DNA of 64,000 bases, from positions 62,001 to 126,000 of the forward strand of contig JAKLJX010000011.1 of NCBI GenBank assembly GCA_023150945.1. Reading direction: 5' to 3'. Of the stretch, positions 43,845 through 52,965 are shown piece after piece. The stretch's first letter is position 1, and every line of letters begins with the position of its first letter. This DNA is from a bacterium (GTDB lineage: Bacteria; Zhuqueibacterota; Zhuqueibacteria; Zhuqueibacterales; Zhuqueibacteraceae). The position numbers and the translations under genes are program-made. Below the pieces are notes generated by a model. It saw only the letters and a list, made by a program, of their open reading frames with translations. It was not told the DNA's origin and did no database searches.

Positions 43845-44561
43845 ATGAACGCTGAAACTCGCAGCGCACGCGAAGTGTGGGTTGCCGGCTATCCGCGCAG
43901 CGGCAACACCTGGGTCAATTATCTCTGCGCTTACTGTCTGAATCTGCCCTTTAAGGACTTTGATGATGACAGCAAGCAGCCCAAGCAGGAGTGGGTGCGG
44001 CAGGCGGTTGCCGGCCGCCATGCCTGGCCTGCGCCGCCCGGCTTTGCCGGCGTGAATAAGACCCACAAGTTGCCCGCAGAATTGCCGCTGCAGTCCGGGT
44101 GCGTCATTTACGTGCAGCGCGACCCGCGCGACGTCTTCGTCAGCCACTCTTACTATCTGCAACACCGGATGACCAGCGCAGTGAAGAAATACCACTACAA
44201 GCTGCTGGGCCTCGGCGGCCGCAGCGCGCAAGTGCGTTGGTTCATCGCGGATTGGCGCCGTCACGTTGCCGCCTGGCGCGAACACGTGCAGGCCACGATC
44301 CACTATGAAGCGCTGCTGGAAGAGGGCGCCGGCCACCTGGCCGAGGCTCTGCGCCTGGCCGGTTTCGCAGTGCCGCTCGGCCGCGCCGAGCAGGCGCTGG
44401 AATGTTTCCGCTTCGAGAAGATGAGCGGCCGCGAGATGGGCGCGACCATGGAAGAGAAAAGTTTCTTCCGCCGCGGCGGCGCCGGCGACTGGCAGAATCA
44501 TTTGAGCGAAGACGAAAACCGGCTGTTTGCCGAAGTGTTGGCCGAAGCCCGCGTCGCTTGA
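43845..44561 (+). CDS. PAPS-dependent sulfotransferase 1
   Basis: A 238-residue cytosolic-type sulfotransferase. The 5'-phosphosulfate loop is AGYPRSGNTW (about 14-23), the 3'-phosphate motif is YVQRDPRDVFVSHSYY, and RRGGAGDWQNHLSE matches the C-terminal RKGxxGDWKNxF PAPS-binding motif. It transfers sulfate from PAPS to an acceptor hydroxyl or amine, probably a sugar in this locus. No membrane segment is visible. It lies just after the sat-cysC genes and before the second AP protein. Confidence 0.92.
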   Translation: MNAETRSAREVWVAGYPRSGNTWVNYLCAYCLNLPFKDFDDDSKQPKQEWVRQAVAGRHAWPAPPGFAGVNKTHKLPAELPLQSGCVIYVQRDPRDVFVSHSYYLQHRMTSAVKKYHYKLLGLGGRSAQVRWFIADWRRHVAAWREHVQATIHYEALLEEGAGHLAEALRLAGFAVPLGRAEQALECFRFEKMSGREMGATMEEKSFFRRGGAGDWQNHLSEDENRLFAEVLAEARVA

Positions 44562-44603
44562 GGCGAATGATCTGGTGCTTTGAAAAGTACCGCCACCACC
44601 ACT

Positions 44604-44675
44604 GTCATTCTGCAAGGATCCTGTGAAGATCTGAGCACGGCGCCAGGTATCTTACCGGACTCCCTCTGAATGTCA
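44604..44675. repeat. Dispersed ~70-bp palindromic repeat, copy D
   Basis: Begins GTCATTCTGCAAGGATCCTG and ends CTGAATGTCAC, with GAGCACGGCGCCAGGTATC in the middle matching copy B. It lies between the first sulfotransferase and the second AP gene, inside the polysaccharide locus. Confidence 0.6.
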
Positions 44676-44760
44676 CGCGGAAGCACGCAAACAAATCAAA
44701 GTAACAAAGCACCAGCCAGCTTGACAATGATGTTGACTCCGATGACCTCATGGATTGATC

Positions 44761-46107
44761 ATGTTTGAATTTCTCAAAAAAGACCGTGCCCGCCGCGTCG
44801 TCGTCGTCTCGATCGATGGCGTGCCCTACGACTTCATGCAGAAACACATTGCGGCCGGCGATTTTCCCCATTTCAAAAAACTCACGGAAAAAGGCTCGTT
44901 CCGCCGCATGAATTCGGTGCAGCCCTGTATTTCCTCGATTGCCTGGTCGAGTTACATGACCGGCAAGAACCCGGCCAAGCACAACATCTTCGGCTTCGTC
45001 GACCGCAAGCCCGGCACCTATGACCTGTTCGTGCCGACGTCGGCGCACATGACCAGTGAAACCATTTGGGAGATGATGAGCCGCGCCGGCAAGCGCGTCT
45101 TCGTCATGAACGTGCCGGTGACTTATCCCCCGCGCCAGGTCAACGGCATTTTGGTGGGATGTTTCCTTTGCACGCAAATCGAAAAAATTGCCTATCCCGC
45201 CCACATCGGCAAGGAACTGAAGGCGATGGGCTACAAGATCGATGCCGACGCCGCGATCGGCCGCGAGAACCGCGATCGCTTCCTCGAGGAATGCAACGAT
45301 GCGCTGGACAAGCGCGTGCAGGCCATGTTTCATTATCTGGCGCAGGAACCGTGGGATTTCTTTCAGTGCCACATCATGGAAACCGACCGGATGAATCACT
45401 TTTTCTGGGAGCACATGGAAAAGGATGATCCGGTGTATGCCAAAACCTTTTTCGACTTTTACCAACGCGTGGACGAAGTGCTCGGCGAAGTTGACCGCAA
45501 AATCGGCGATGACGCCGAGCTGATCATCCTCTCGGATCACGGCTTCTGCACCATCAAGAAGGAAATCTACCTTAACTGGTATCTCGCCGAGGCCGGCCTG
45601 CTGAAGTTCAAGAAGACGCCGCCGGCTTCCCTGGCTGATCTCCATCCCGAATCGCTGGGTTACAGCCTGATTCCGGGCCGCGTGTTCGTGAATTTGCAGG
45701 GCCGCGAGCCGCAGGGCACGGTGCCGCCGGCGCAGTATGAGGCGGCGCGCGAGCAGCTCACCGCGGCGCTGTTAGGCTTCGTTGATCCTGACAACCAGGC
45801 GCCCATCATCCGCCAGGTGATCAAACGCGAGGAGATCTATGATGGGCAAAACCGCAACCAGGCCGCAGATTTGATCGCGGTGCCGCATGACGGTTATGAT
45901 TTGAAGGGCGATCTGCGCAAGACCATCCCCGGCGAAAAGACCGCGCTGGTGGGGATGCACACGTTCGAGGATTCTTTGCTCTTCATTCGCGATCGTGAGA
46001 TTCAGCGCGGGCACAATGAGCTGTGGGTCGGTGATCTCGCGCCCACGATCTTGAAGATGATGAAGCTGCCGATCCCGCAGGATATGGATGGGGTTGCGGT
46101 TGTTTGA
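44761..46107 (+). CDS. AP-superfamily phosphodiesterase/pyrophosphatase-like protein 2
   Basis: A 448-residue paralogue of the first AP protein. Metal ligand Asp19 (VVSIDGVPYDF), probable nucleophile Ser58 (PCISSIAW; Ser replaces the Thr of three paralogues), TDRMNHFFWEHM with Asp and His ligands, and ILSDHGFCTIKKE. It has a cytoplasmic N-terminus without signal. The C-terminus (PIPQDMDGVAVV) has no LGYL tail. A hexamer repeat array that could fold into a hairpin lies directly downstream. The function is unknown; it sits between two sulfotransferase/epimerase blocks. Confidence 0.88.
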   Translation: MFEFLKKDRARRVVVVSIDGVPYDFMQKHIAAGDFPHFKKLTEKGSFRRMNSVQPCISSIAWSSYMTGKNPAKHNIFGFVDRKPGTYDLFVPTSAHMTSETIWEMMSRAGKRVFVMNVPVTYPPRQVNGILVGCFLCTQIEKIAYPAHIGKELKAMGYKIDADAAIGRENRDRFLEECNDALDKRVQAMFHYLAQEPWDFFQCHIMETDRMNHFFWEHMEKDDPVYAKTFFDFYQRVDEVLGEVDRKIGDDAELIILSDHGFCTIKKEIYLNWYLAEAGLLKFKKTPPASLADLHPESLGYSLIPGRVFVNLQGREPQGTVPPAQYEAAREQLTAALLGFVDPDNQAPIIRQVIKREEIYDGQNRNQAADLIAVPHDGYDLKGDLRKTIPGEKTALVGMHTFEDSLLFIRDREIQRGHNELWVGDLAPTILKMMKLPIPQDMDGVAVV

Positions 46108-46130
46108 AGTTATTTGAACAGGGTTCATAC

Positions 46131-46250
46131 CTTTGCTCTTACTCATACTCATACTCGTACTCGTACTCTTACTCGTACTCGTACTCGCTGTTTAGATGTT
46201 CGCAAAAGCGAGCCAGAGTAGGAGTACGAGTAGGAGTACGAGTAGGAGTA
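46131..46250. repeat. Inverted GAGTAG/CTACTC-type hexamer array
   Basis: The left arm (46131-46188) is an ACTCGT/ACTCAT array, and the right arm (46214-46250) carries GAGTAG/GAGTAC units. The arms are complementary over most of their length with a 25-nt spacer, so the region can fold into a long hairpin. A direct relative (GAGTAG/GAGTAA units) occurs at 63518-63567. It lies in the 182-base gap between the second AP gene and the epimerase gene. Confidence 0.65.
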
Positions 46251-46289
46251 ACCGTCTTGGTTTTGGATATATTATAAGGAAAGCTCAGG

Positions 46290-47219
46290 ATGAAACTACT
46301 CGTCACCGGCGGCGCCGGCTATGTCGGCTCCGTCCTGATTCCACGCCTGCTCAATGCCGGGCATCACGTGCGCGTGCTGGACAATTTGATGTACGGCGGC
46401 GCCAGCCTGCTGCCGCATTTCAGCGATCCCAAATTCGAGTTCATCAAAGGCAATATTCTGGATGAGGCGCGCGTGCGTGCCGCCACCCGCGGCGTCGATG
46501 CCATCATCCATCTCGCGGCCATTGTCGGCTATCCCGCCTGCAAGAAGAATGAACAGCTCGCGCACGACGTCAATTACATCGGCACCAAAATCGTCGAAAA
46601 GAATCGTGACCGCAACCAGTTGCTGCTCTACGCCTCCACCGGCTCCAACTACGGCGCCGTGGTCGGCCAGGTTTGCACCGAGGAAACCGCGCTCAATCCG
46701 CTCACCATTTACGGCACCACCAAGACCGAGGCCGAGCAGCATCTGCTCGATTCGCCCAACACGATTTGCTACCGCTACGCCACGGCCTTCGGCGTGTCAC
46801 CGCGCATGCGCCTCGATTTGCTGATCAATGACTTCGTCTATCAGGCGGTGAAAGTGCGCAACCTCATCATTTATGAGCGCACCTTCAAGCGCACATTCAT
46901 CCACGTGATCGACATGGCGCGCAGCTTCATGTTTGCGCTGGAGAACGCCGGCCGCATGATCGGCCAGGTCTACAACGTCGGCTCGGAGAAGATGAATTAC
47001 AGCAAGGAGCAGATTGCCGACCTCGTGCGCCGCAAGGTCGATTTCTATCTGCATTACGCCGACGTCGGCAAGGATGAAGACCAGCGCAATTATGAGGTTT
47101 CATACGCCAAGATTCACAACCTCGGCTTCTACACCACCATTTCCGTTGAAGACGGCGTGGACGAGCTGATCCGTGCTTATGAAACCATCGACCTCCGCAA
47201 CCCGCTCAGCAACGTGTGA
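46290..47219 (+). CDS. NAD-dependent nucleotide-sugar epimerase/dehydratase
   Basis: A 309-residue extended short-chain dehydrogenase acting on nucleotide sugars. The cofactor motif TGGAGYVGS (about 6-14), DNLMYGG for the ribose, catalytic STGS around the Ser/Thr, and YGTTK (YxxxK) are present. It is short and lacks the larger C-terminal region of GalE, so it resembles WcaG/RfbB-like epimerases. The product is presumably a sugar precursor for the polysaccharide. It ends with an overlap of one base with the second sulfotransferase (TGATG). Confidence 0.85.
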   Translation: MKLLVTGGAGYVGSVLIPRLLNAGHHVRVLDNLMYGGASLLPHFSDPKFEFIKGNILDEARVRAATRGVDAIIHLAAIVGYPACKKNEQLAHDVNYIGTKIVEKNRDRNQLLLYASTGSNYGAVVGQVCTEETALNPLTIYGTTKTEAEQHLLDSPNTICYRYATAFGVSPRMRLDLLINDFVYQAVKVRNLIIYERTFKRTFIHVIDMARSFMFALENAGRMIGQVYNVGSEKMNYSKEQIADLVRRKVDFYLHYADVGKDEDQRNYEVSYAKIHNLGFYTTISVEDGVDELIRAYETIDLRNPLSNV

Positions 47220-48145
47220 TGGCTGAAATCGCGAAGCCAACCGCAGCGGCACGCAACGGCGCGCCGCGCCGTGCCGCCCGCCAGATGAACGTGCTCGCGC
47301 GTTTACGCCGCAAGCTCCGGCGCGCGCGTACGCCCGTGCTGCTGGCCCCGGCCGCCGTGGCGCCACTGGCCGCGCCGCCGGTTTTTGTGATCGGCGTGCA
47401 CCGCTCCGGCACCACCCTGCTGCGTTTGATCCTGGACAGCCATTCGCGCCTGGCCTGCCCGACCGAATCGATCTTTCTCTTGCCACTGAGCACGCTGTGG
47501 CGCGACGGCAAGGCGATGGCGGGTTTGCGCGCGATGGGCTTCGATGAAGAACACGTGCTGGCGAAGCTGCGCGAATTCAGCAGCTACTATTTTTCCTCGT
47601 ATGCCGGCGCGCGTGGCAAACAGCGCTGGGCCGACAAGAGTCCGCATTACATCGATTGTCTCGATTTCGTCGAGCGGCTTTACGGCCCGCAGTGCCAGTA
47701 TGTTTTCATCTATCGCCACGGCCTGGACGTGGCCTGCTCGGTGGGCGAGAAAGTGATTCGCCAGGCCGAGGCGATGAAGCAAGCCTGCGGTGATCCCTAC
47801 GCCGGCGGTGCGCGCTACTGGGCGGAGCAATGCCGCAAGATGCTCGCCTTCCAGGCGCAGCATGCGAACCGCGTCTTCAGCATGCGCTATGAAGCACTGG
47901 TTGCCGAGCCGGAAAACCAGTGCCGCGCCTTGTTCGCGTTTCTTGGCGAGCCGTGGGAAGAGCAGGTGCTGCAGTTTCACCAGCAGGAGCACACTTCCGC
48001 GCCGGGCCTCGAGGATCCCATCGCTGCGACGAGCCGCGGCTTCACGCCGAGCGTGGGCAATTACCGCAAGCTGCCTGTGGAAATCGTGGCGCGCATGCAG
48101 GCGGAAGCCGGAGAGGTGTTGCGTGAATTGGGATATGAAATTTGA
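47219..48145 (+). CDS. PAPS-dependent sulfotransferase 2
   Basis: A 308-residue sulfotransferase-family protein. After a basic N-terminal stretch the PAPS loop IGVHRSGTTLLRL (about 59-71) is found, the 3'-phosphate region is YRHGLDVACSV, and the C-terminus has FLGEPWEEQVL and an LRELGYEI end. It belongs to the Sulfotransfer_3-type family of glycan or lipid sulfotransferases, unlike the smaller sulfotransferase upstream, so two different acceptor sites may be sulfated. ATG 47219 overlaps the preceding stop codon. GTG 47216 is a close alternative. Confidence 0.85.
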   Translation: MAEIAKPTAAARNGAPRRAARQMNVLARLRRKLRRARTPVLLAPAAVAPLAAPPVFVIGVHRSGTTLLRLILDSHSRLACPTESIFLLPLSTLWRDGKAMAGLRAMGFDEEHVLAKLREFSSYYFSSYAGARGKQRWADKSPHYIDCLDFVERLYGPQCQYVFIYRHGLDVACSVGEKVIRQAEAMKQACGDPYAGGARYWAEQCRKMLAFQAQHANRVFSMRYEALVAEPENQCRALFAFLGEPWEEQVLQFHQQEHTSAPGLEDPIAATSRGFTPSVGNYRKLPVEIVARMQAEAGEVLRELGYEI

Positions 48146-48369
48146 TCGCGACGGCGGACGCGGGATTGGGACGCCGCCGGCGGCAAAAGTCGTTCGTCAT
48201 CGCCATGTCGTCACGGGGAAGCCGGTGAAATCGCGGGTATGAGGCGAAGCCCCTCACCAACTCCCGTCTGGATGACCCGGCTCGCGGGGATGGCTTTCAC
48301 GAAACGACTGCACCACCGGCGGCCACATTTTCCCGGGCAGCCGCCGGAGACAGACAACAGAAACGAATC

Positions 48370-49335
48370 ATGATCTCAGCGAATTCCTTTTGGCAAAACA
48401 AGCGCGTGCTGGTCACCGGTGGCGCTGGCTTTCTCGGTAGTCACCTCGTGGACCGGCTGCGGCCGTTGGGCTGCGAAGTGATCGTGCCGCGCAAACGCGA
48501 ATATGACTTCACCCGCCTGGAAGCGGCGCAGGCGTGTCTCACCCGGCATCAGCCGCAGGTGGTGATTCACTGTGCGGCCTACTACGGCGGCATCTGGATC
48601 AACCAGTTGTATCCCGGCCGGATCTTCTACGAGAACCTGGTGATGGGCGCGAACCTGATGGAAGCGGCACGCCAGGCGGGCGTGGAAAAATACGTGCAGA
48701 TCGGCACTGCCTGCTCGTATCCCGGTTACCTCGAGAACGAGCTGGCTGAGAGAGATCTGTGGCAGGGCCTGCCTCATGAAACCGTGGTGAACTACGGCAT
48801 GACCAAGAAGATTCTCGCGATTCAAGGCCTGGCCTACCGGAAGCAATACGGCTTTCACAGCATTCATCTGATTCTCACGAATCTCTACGGCCCGCGCGAC
48901 ACTTTTCATCCCGATCGTTCACACGTGGCGGCGGCACTGATCCGTAAGTTTGTCGAGGCGCAGCAAGCCGGTGCCCCCGCAGTGGAAGTGTGGGGCACGG
49001 GCCGGCCGATTCGCGAGTTTCTCTACGTCGAGGATTGCGCCGAGGGCATTCTGCGCGCCGCGGAACTCTACGATGACACGGAACCGCTGAACCTCGGCAC
49101 CGGCGTGGGCACCTCGATCCGCGAGTTGGCGGAAACCATGCAGGAAGTCTCGGGCTACACCGGCGCCATTCACTGGAACACCTCCAAGCCCGACGGCCAG
49201 GCGAAAAAAATCCTCGACGTGACGCGCATGCGGGCCGCGCTGCAATGGCAGCCGCCGACCCCGCTGCGTGAAGGGCTGGCCCACACCGTGGCCTGGTACA
49301 CTGCGAACAAAGCGGAGGCCGATCAACGCCTGTGA
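48370..49335 (+). CDS. GDP-fucose synthase-like sugar epimerase/reductase
   Basis: A 321-residue extended SDR resembling GDP-L-fucose synthase (Fcl/WcaG). VLVTGGAGFLGSHLVD is the NADP fold, AAYYGGIWINQLYPG matches the family's AAKVGGI-like segment, the catalytic Ser is in IGTACSYPGYLENELAE and Tyr/Lys in NYGMTKK. NLYGPRDTFHPDRSHVAAALIRK (in part) and EVWGTGRPIREFLYVEDCA are also characteristic of the family. It would supply a 6-deoxysugar or related unit. Its stop overlaps the GTG start of the flippase by 4 bases. Confidence 0.85.
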   Translation: MISANSFWQNKRVLVTGGAGFLGSHLVDRLRPLGCEVIVPRKREYDFTRLEAAQACLTRHQPQVVIHCAAYYGGIWINQLYPGRIFYENLVMGANLMEAARQAGVEKYVQIGTACSYPGYLENELAERDLWQGLPHETVVNYGMTKKILAIQGLAYRKQYGFHSIHLILTNLYGPRDTFHPDRSHVAAALIRKFVEAQQAGAPAVEVWGTGRPIREFLYVEDCAEGILRAAELYDDTEPLNLGTGVGTSIRELAETMQEVSGYTGAIHWNTSKPDGQAKKILDVTRMRAALQWQPPTPLREGLAHTVAWYTANKAEADQRL

Positions 49336-50873
49336 GTGCCTTGGACAAAGACACGCAGGCGGCCGTCACGGCGCCGGCAGCCTCTACCAATGGCCGGGTG
49401 AAACACCCGCGGCCAGAGGCGATGGCGCGCCACAGCGGCATTGTTTTGATCGGCACTTTCGCCGGCCGCGGCATCAATTTCATCGCGCAGGTCGTTCTGT
49501 CCAAACTGCTCGGTCTGAAAGATTTCGGCCTGTTTACGTACAGCAACTCGCTGCTGAGTTTTCTCGACGGCATTTGTTTGGGCGGCTTCTCGCAAACCAC
49601 CGTGCGTTACATCGCCGTGGCGCGTGCGCAAGACCGGCCTGCGGACATTCGCCGGGTGATGCGCGTGGCGTTGCTGGTGATCATGGTGTTCTCGCTGCTC
49701 ACCAGCGCCGTCTTGTTTGGGTGGCGCGAGCAAATCGCGAATCACTGGATCGGCCAGCCGGAAATGGCGGCGGTGCTGCCGTGGCTGGCGGTGATCCTGC
49801 CGGTGCTGGCGCTGCTTTCCTGGCTGGGCTTTGCGCTGCGCGCGTTTCGCGAAGTCGCGATGGAAGCGCTGATCCGGCGTAATCTGCAGCCCGTGGGTTT
49901 ACTGCTGTTCGCCGGCGGCGTTTCGTTGGTGGCAACCATGAACGTGCACTGGGCCATGGCCGCGGTGCTGGCGAGCACCGCGTTGGCGGCCGTGCTCGGT
50001 CTGCTCAGATTGCGGCCGCACGTGCCCCCGGCAACGGCAGCGCCTGCCACTGTCTCCACCAGTGAAATGTTGCGCTTCACGCGGCGGGTATGGTTCTCGC
50101 GTTTCTCCGGCCTGGTTTTGAGTCAGGCGGACCGGCTGATGATCGGCTCGCTGTCGAGCATGTCGCAGGTCGGCATCTACCACGCCGCATTTCGCATCGC
50201 GGATTTTCAAACGCTGGCCATGGGCTCCTTCGTGCCGATGTTCAGCACCGTGATTGCCGAGGCCCACGGCCGCCACGATCAACCCGCCATCGTCAACTAT
50301 TACCGCATGGTGGTGCGCTGGTCGTTGCTCGTCACGCTGCCGATTTGCCTGGCCTGTTGGGTCTTTGCCGAGCCGATCTTGCGTCTGTTCGGTGAAGAGT
50401 TTGCCGCGGGCGTGCCGGTGTTGCGCCTGATCGCGCTGGCTTCGCTGGTGGATGCCGGCGTCGGCCCCGCCGGCCAGTTTCTGCAGATGATGGGCCGCGA
50501 GAAATGGGAAATGCGCTTCATGTTCGGCGCGGCAGTGGCGGCGCTGGCGCTGAATGCCATTCTCATTCCCGGCTACGGCGCGGTGGGCGCTGCGCTCGGC
50601 AGCGGCGTGGCGATCGTAGGTTTGAACCTCAGCCGGTTGTTTGCATTGCGCAAGCTCCTGGGCATCTATCCTTACACTGCGTTGACCGTGCGTCTGCTCG
50701 CGCTGTGCGTGCTGGCGCTGCTGGCGGCCTGGGTGGTCAGTGCCGCGGGCACATGGGTGCAGGGCCTTGTCATGGCCGTGATTCTCGCCGCGGGCAGTCT
50801 GCTTTTTTGTTTGCATCCGGAAGATCGCGCAATGCTGCAACGCTTTCGACAGCGATTGAGAAGCCGGAGCTGA
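49332..50873 (+). CDS. wzx: Polysaccharide flippase (Wzx-like)
   Basis: A 513-residue inner-membrane protein with about 12-14 helices of the MOP/oligosaccharide flippase type, which flips lipid-linked repeat units. After a polar N-terminus (about 33 residues) helix 1 has GIVLIGTFAGRGINFIAQVVLSKLLG, followed by LKDFGLFTYSNSL and QTTVRYIAVARA. The central motif VLSQADRLMIGSLSSMSQVGIYHAAF is typical of the family. GTG 49332 overlaps the preceding stop (GTGA). Its 3' end is overlapped by the antisense DUF433 gene. Confidence 0.88.
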   Translation: MSALDKDTQAAVTAPAASTNGRVKHPRPEAMARHSGIVLIGTFAGRGINFIAQVVLSKLLGLKDFGLFTYSNSLLSFLDGICLGGFSQTTVRYIAVARAQDRPADIRRVMRVALLVIMVFSLLTSAVLFGWREQIANHWIGQPEMAAVLPWLAVILPVLALLSWLGFALRAFREVAMEALIRRNLQPVGLLLFAGGVSLVATMNVHWAMAAVLASTALAAVLGLLRLRPHVPPATAAPATVSTSEMLRFTRRVWFSRFSGLVLSQADRLMIGSLSSMSQVGIYHAAFRIADFQTLAMGSFVPMFSTVIAEAHGRHDQPAIVNYYRMVVRWSLLVTLPICLACWVFAEPILRLFGEEFAAGVPVLRLIALASLVDAGVGPAGQFLQMMGREKWEMRFMFGAAVAALALNAILIPGYGAVGAALGSGVAIVGLNLSRLFALRKLLGIYPYTALTVRLLALCVLALLAAWVVSAAGTWVQGLVMAVILAAGSLLFCLHPEDRAMLQRFRQRLRSRS

Positions 50874-51237
50874 AGTGGGGGGGAAGTCGGGAAGAAAAAT
50901 CAGAGCAGCAGGCAGGTTGGTGGCCCTGGTATCTTTTCAATCGTTCTCTGGCCGCGGCAATTTTCAGGTAGAACATGGGGTCCGCTGCGCGGGCTGCCTG
51001 GCGCTGGGTGGCGTAATCTTCACGCTGGGCAGCGAGGTAACGGCCAATCTCTTCACGATGAGCCAGGTAATCGGTGATGGTACCATAAACCTGCTCCACC
51101 GTGAGAACGGGAAAAGACTGGGCAATGCTCTCCGCGGATTGGCCGTTCAGGAAGGCGTAAACGATGGAATCGAGCGAGACGCGGGTGGACCCGACCCAAT
51201 AACCGTTGTCGCGCTTTTCAACGCAAGTGGAATTCAT
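50770..51237 (-). CDS. DUF433 antitoxin-like protein, with C-terminal read-through
   Basis: The first 75 or so residues (STRVSLDSIVYAFLNGQSAE, SFPVLTVEQVYGTITDYL, HREEIGRYL) are a DUF433 domain, a MerR-like winged-helix-type fold often found as the antitoxin partner of PIN-like/DUF5615 toxins. Normal proteins are about 80-105 residues; this frame is 155 because it runs on through RERLKRYQGHQPACC into antisense sequence of the flippase gene. The tail looks non-native, so the original stop may have been lost. No toxin gene adjoins it. It breaks the otherwise continuous plus-strand locus. Confidence 0.7.
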   Translation of the reverse strand: MNSTCVEKRDNGYWVGSTRVSLDSIVYAFLNGQSAESIAQSFPVLTVEQVYGTITDYLAHREEIGRYLAAQREDYATQRQAARAADPMFYLKIAAARERLKRYQGHQPACCSDFSSRLPPHFSSGFSIAVESVAALRDLPDANKKADCPRRESRP

Positions 51238-51341
51238 GGCAAGTCACCGTCCGTTTGCGTTGTTCTGAGTGAAGAATAGCCCGAATTAACCGTCAGAAGT
51301 TATCAACCTACGCCAAAATTGCCAGACTGAGTTTGACGCCC

Positions 51342-52961
51342 ATGAAGAACCTGCAGCCACCACCGCGCGTCTTTTGCCTCGGCCTCGATGGCGGCACCTG
51401 GACCGTGCTGCAACCACTCCTGCAAGCCGGTCATCTGCCCAATCTCCTGGCGCTGGCGAACGACGGCCTGAGCGGCGTGTTGCATTCCACTATTCCGCCG
51501 ATCACCCCGGCGGCGTGGAGCACTTTCATGACCGGCTGCAATCCCGGCAAGCACGGCATTTTCGATTTTCAAGGCTATGACCGCCGCTCGAATCAGGCTT
51601 ATCTCGTGAACGCGACTTCGTTGCGTGTGCCCACGCTCTGGCAGCTCCTCAGCCAGCACGGCAAGCGCGTGGCCGTGGTGGATTTGCCGGTAACCTATCC
51701 GCCGCCGGCGGTCAACGGCGTGATCGTCAGCGGACTGATGACGCCCAGCCGCGAATCGACGTTCACGCATCCCGCGACCTTGCTGGCGGAGCTGGAAGCG
51801 CAGTTGGGTTATGAATGGCCGCTGTTGAAAGAAGAAGATGAGAGTGGACGCCTGCACGCGGACTTCAGCGCTTTCCTTAAAAAGATGCGGCTGTTTCTCG
51901 ACAGCCGCGTGCAGGCCATGCTTTATCTCTTGCGGCGCGCGCCCTGGGACTTCGCTTTTCTGCAACTGCAGTGCGTGGATTTCCTGCAGCATGCGCTCTG
52001 GCCGCATCTCGAAGCCGGGCATCCCGATTTTCAGCGCGAGCGCCAGCAGCGGATCCTCCGGGATTTCTTTGCGCCCCTCGATCAGGCGGTGGGCGAACTG
52101 GTGGCGGCTGCCCGCCACAGCATGGGCGAACAAACGCTGATGCTGGTACTCTCCGATCACGGCTTTCAGCGCCATCGCGTGCGCGCCGAGCTGAATCACT
52201 GGCTGCATGCCAACGGCTTTCTCGTGCCGCAGACGGAAGCGCCTTCGCGCTGGATGCGCCATGCCGGCTTGATTCGCCGGCTGGACGTGCTGCAACTGCG
52301 CAAGCGGCTGCTGCCCAAATCGCGGCGCCAGGCGCTGGGCACCAGGCTGCGGCTGCACAGCATCGATCATCAACGCTCGCTCGCCTATGCGGTCAGTTCA
52401 TTTTGGGGATATTTGTATCTCGGCCCCGGCGCCAGCGTGTCGCAAGTCGCCGACTTGATCGAGAAGTTGTATGCCTGGCGCGATCCCGCCACGCAGCAGC
52501 CGGTGGTGCGCAAGGTATTTCGCCGCGAGGAAATCTTCAGCGGGCCGGCGTGCGAGCGGCTGCCGGATCTCATCGTCGAGCCGGCACCGGGCTGCACGTT
52601 TTCCTCCAAAACGTTTTTTCAAAACGGCACGCTGCTGGCGCCGGTGACGCCGGAGGACTTTCACGCCGGCACGCATGAAAGCCGGGGCATTTTTGTTCTC
52701 AATGGCGCGGGGGTGGTGCAGGGCGCGCCGGGGCAGTCGCACGAAGCCGCGCTGCAAGATGTGATGCCGACTTTGCTGCACTGGCTGGGTCTGCCGGTGC
52801 CGGCGCATTGCGACGGCCGCGTGCGGTCGGAATGGTTCGACCGGCCAGCAGTCGCGATCGCGTATCACCAGCCCGCGGCAGCGGTGCAGGAAGAAGTCGC
52901 ATTCAGTGATGAGGAAGAGCGTGAGCTGCAGCGGCGGCTGCAAACTCTGGGGTACATGTAG
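51342..52961 (+). CDS. AP-superfamily phosphodiesterase/pyrophosphatase-like protein 3 (LGYM tail)
   Basis: A 539-residue paralogue. Metal ligand Asp16 (LGLDGGTW), nucleophile Thr55 (PPITPAAW), VDFLQHALW for the other ligands and LSDHGFQRHR for the second metal site. No signal peptide. The C-terminus, FSDEEERELQRRLQTLGYM, is an acidic helix ending in LGYM that matches the tails of APS kinase and the fourth AP protein. Enzymatic role unknown. It is followed 4 bases later by the phosphoesterase gene. ATG 51342 is preferred over an upstream TTG. Confidence 0.88.
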   Translation: MKNLQPPPRVFCLGLDGGTWTVLQPLLQAGHLPNLLALANDGLSGVLHSTIPPITPAAWSTFMTGCNPGKHGIFDFQGYDRRSNQAYLVNATSLRVPTLWQLLSQHGKRVAVVDLPVTYPPPAVNGVIVSGLMTPSRESTFTHPATLLAELEAQLGYEWPLLKEEDESGRLHADFSAFLKKMRLFLDSRVQAMLYLLRRAPWDFAFLQLQCVDFLQHALWPHLEAGHPDFQRERQQRILRDFFAPLDQAVGELVAAARHSMGEQTLMLVLSDHGFQRHRVRAELNHWLHANGFLVPQTEAPSRWMRHAGLIRRLDVLQLRKRLLPKSRRQALGTRLRLHSIDHQRSLAYAVSSFWGYLYLGPGASVSQVADLIEKLYAWRDPATQQPVVRKVFRREEIFSGPACERLPDLIVEPAPGCTFSSKTFFQNGTLLAPVTPEDFHAGTHESRGIFVLNGAGVVQGAPGQSHEAALQDVMPTLLHWLGLPVPAHCDGRVRSEWFDRPAVAIAYHQPAAAVQEEVAFSDEEERELQRRLQTLGYM

Positions 52962-52965
52962 CATC

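Noticed and set aside
46131-46250. CRISPR array
   Set aside because: Units are 6 bp and contiguous, with no spacers and no cas genes; it is a simple-sequence repeat.
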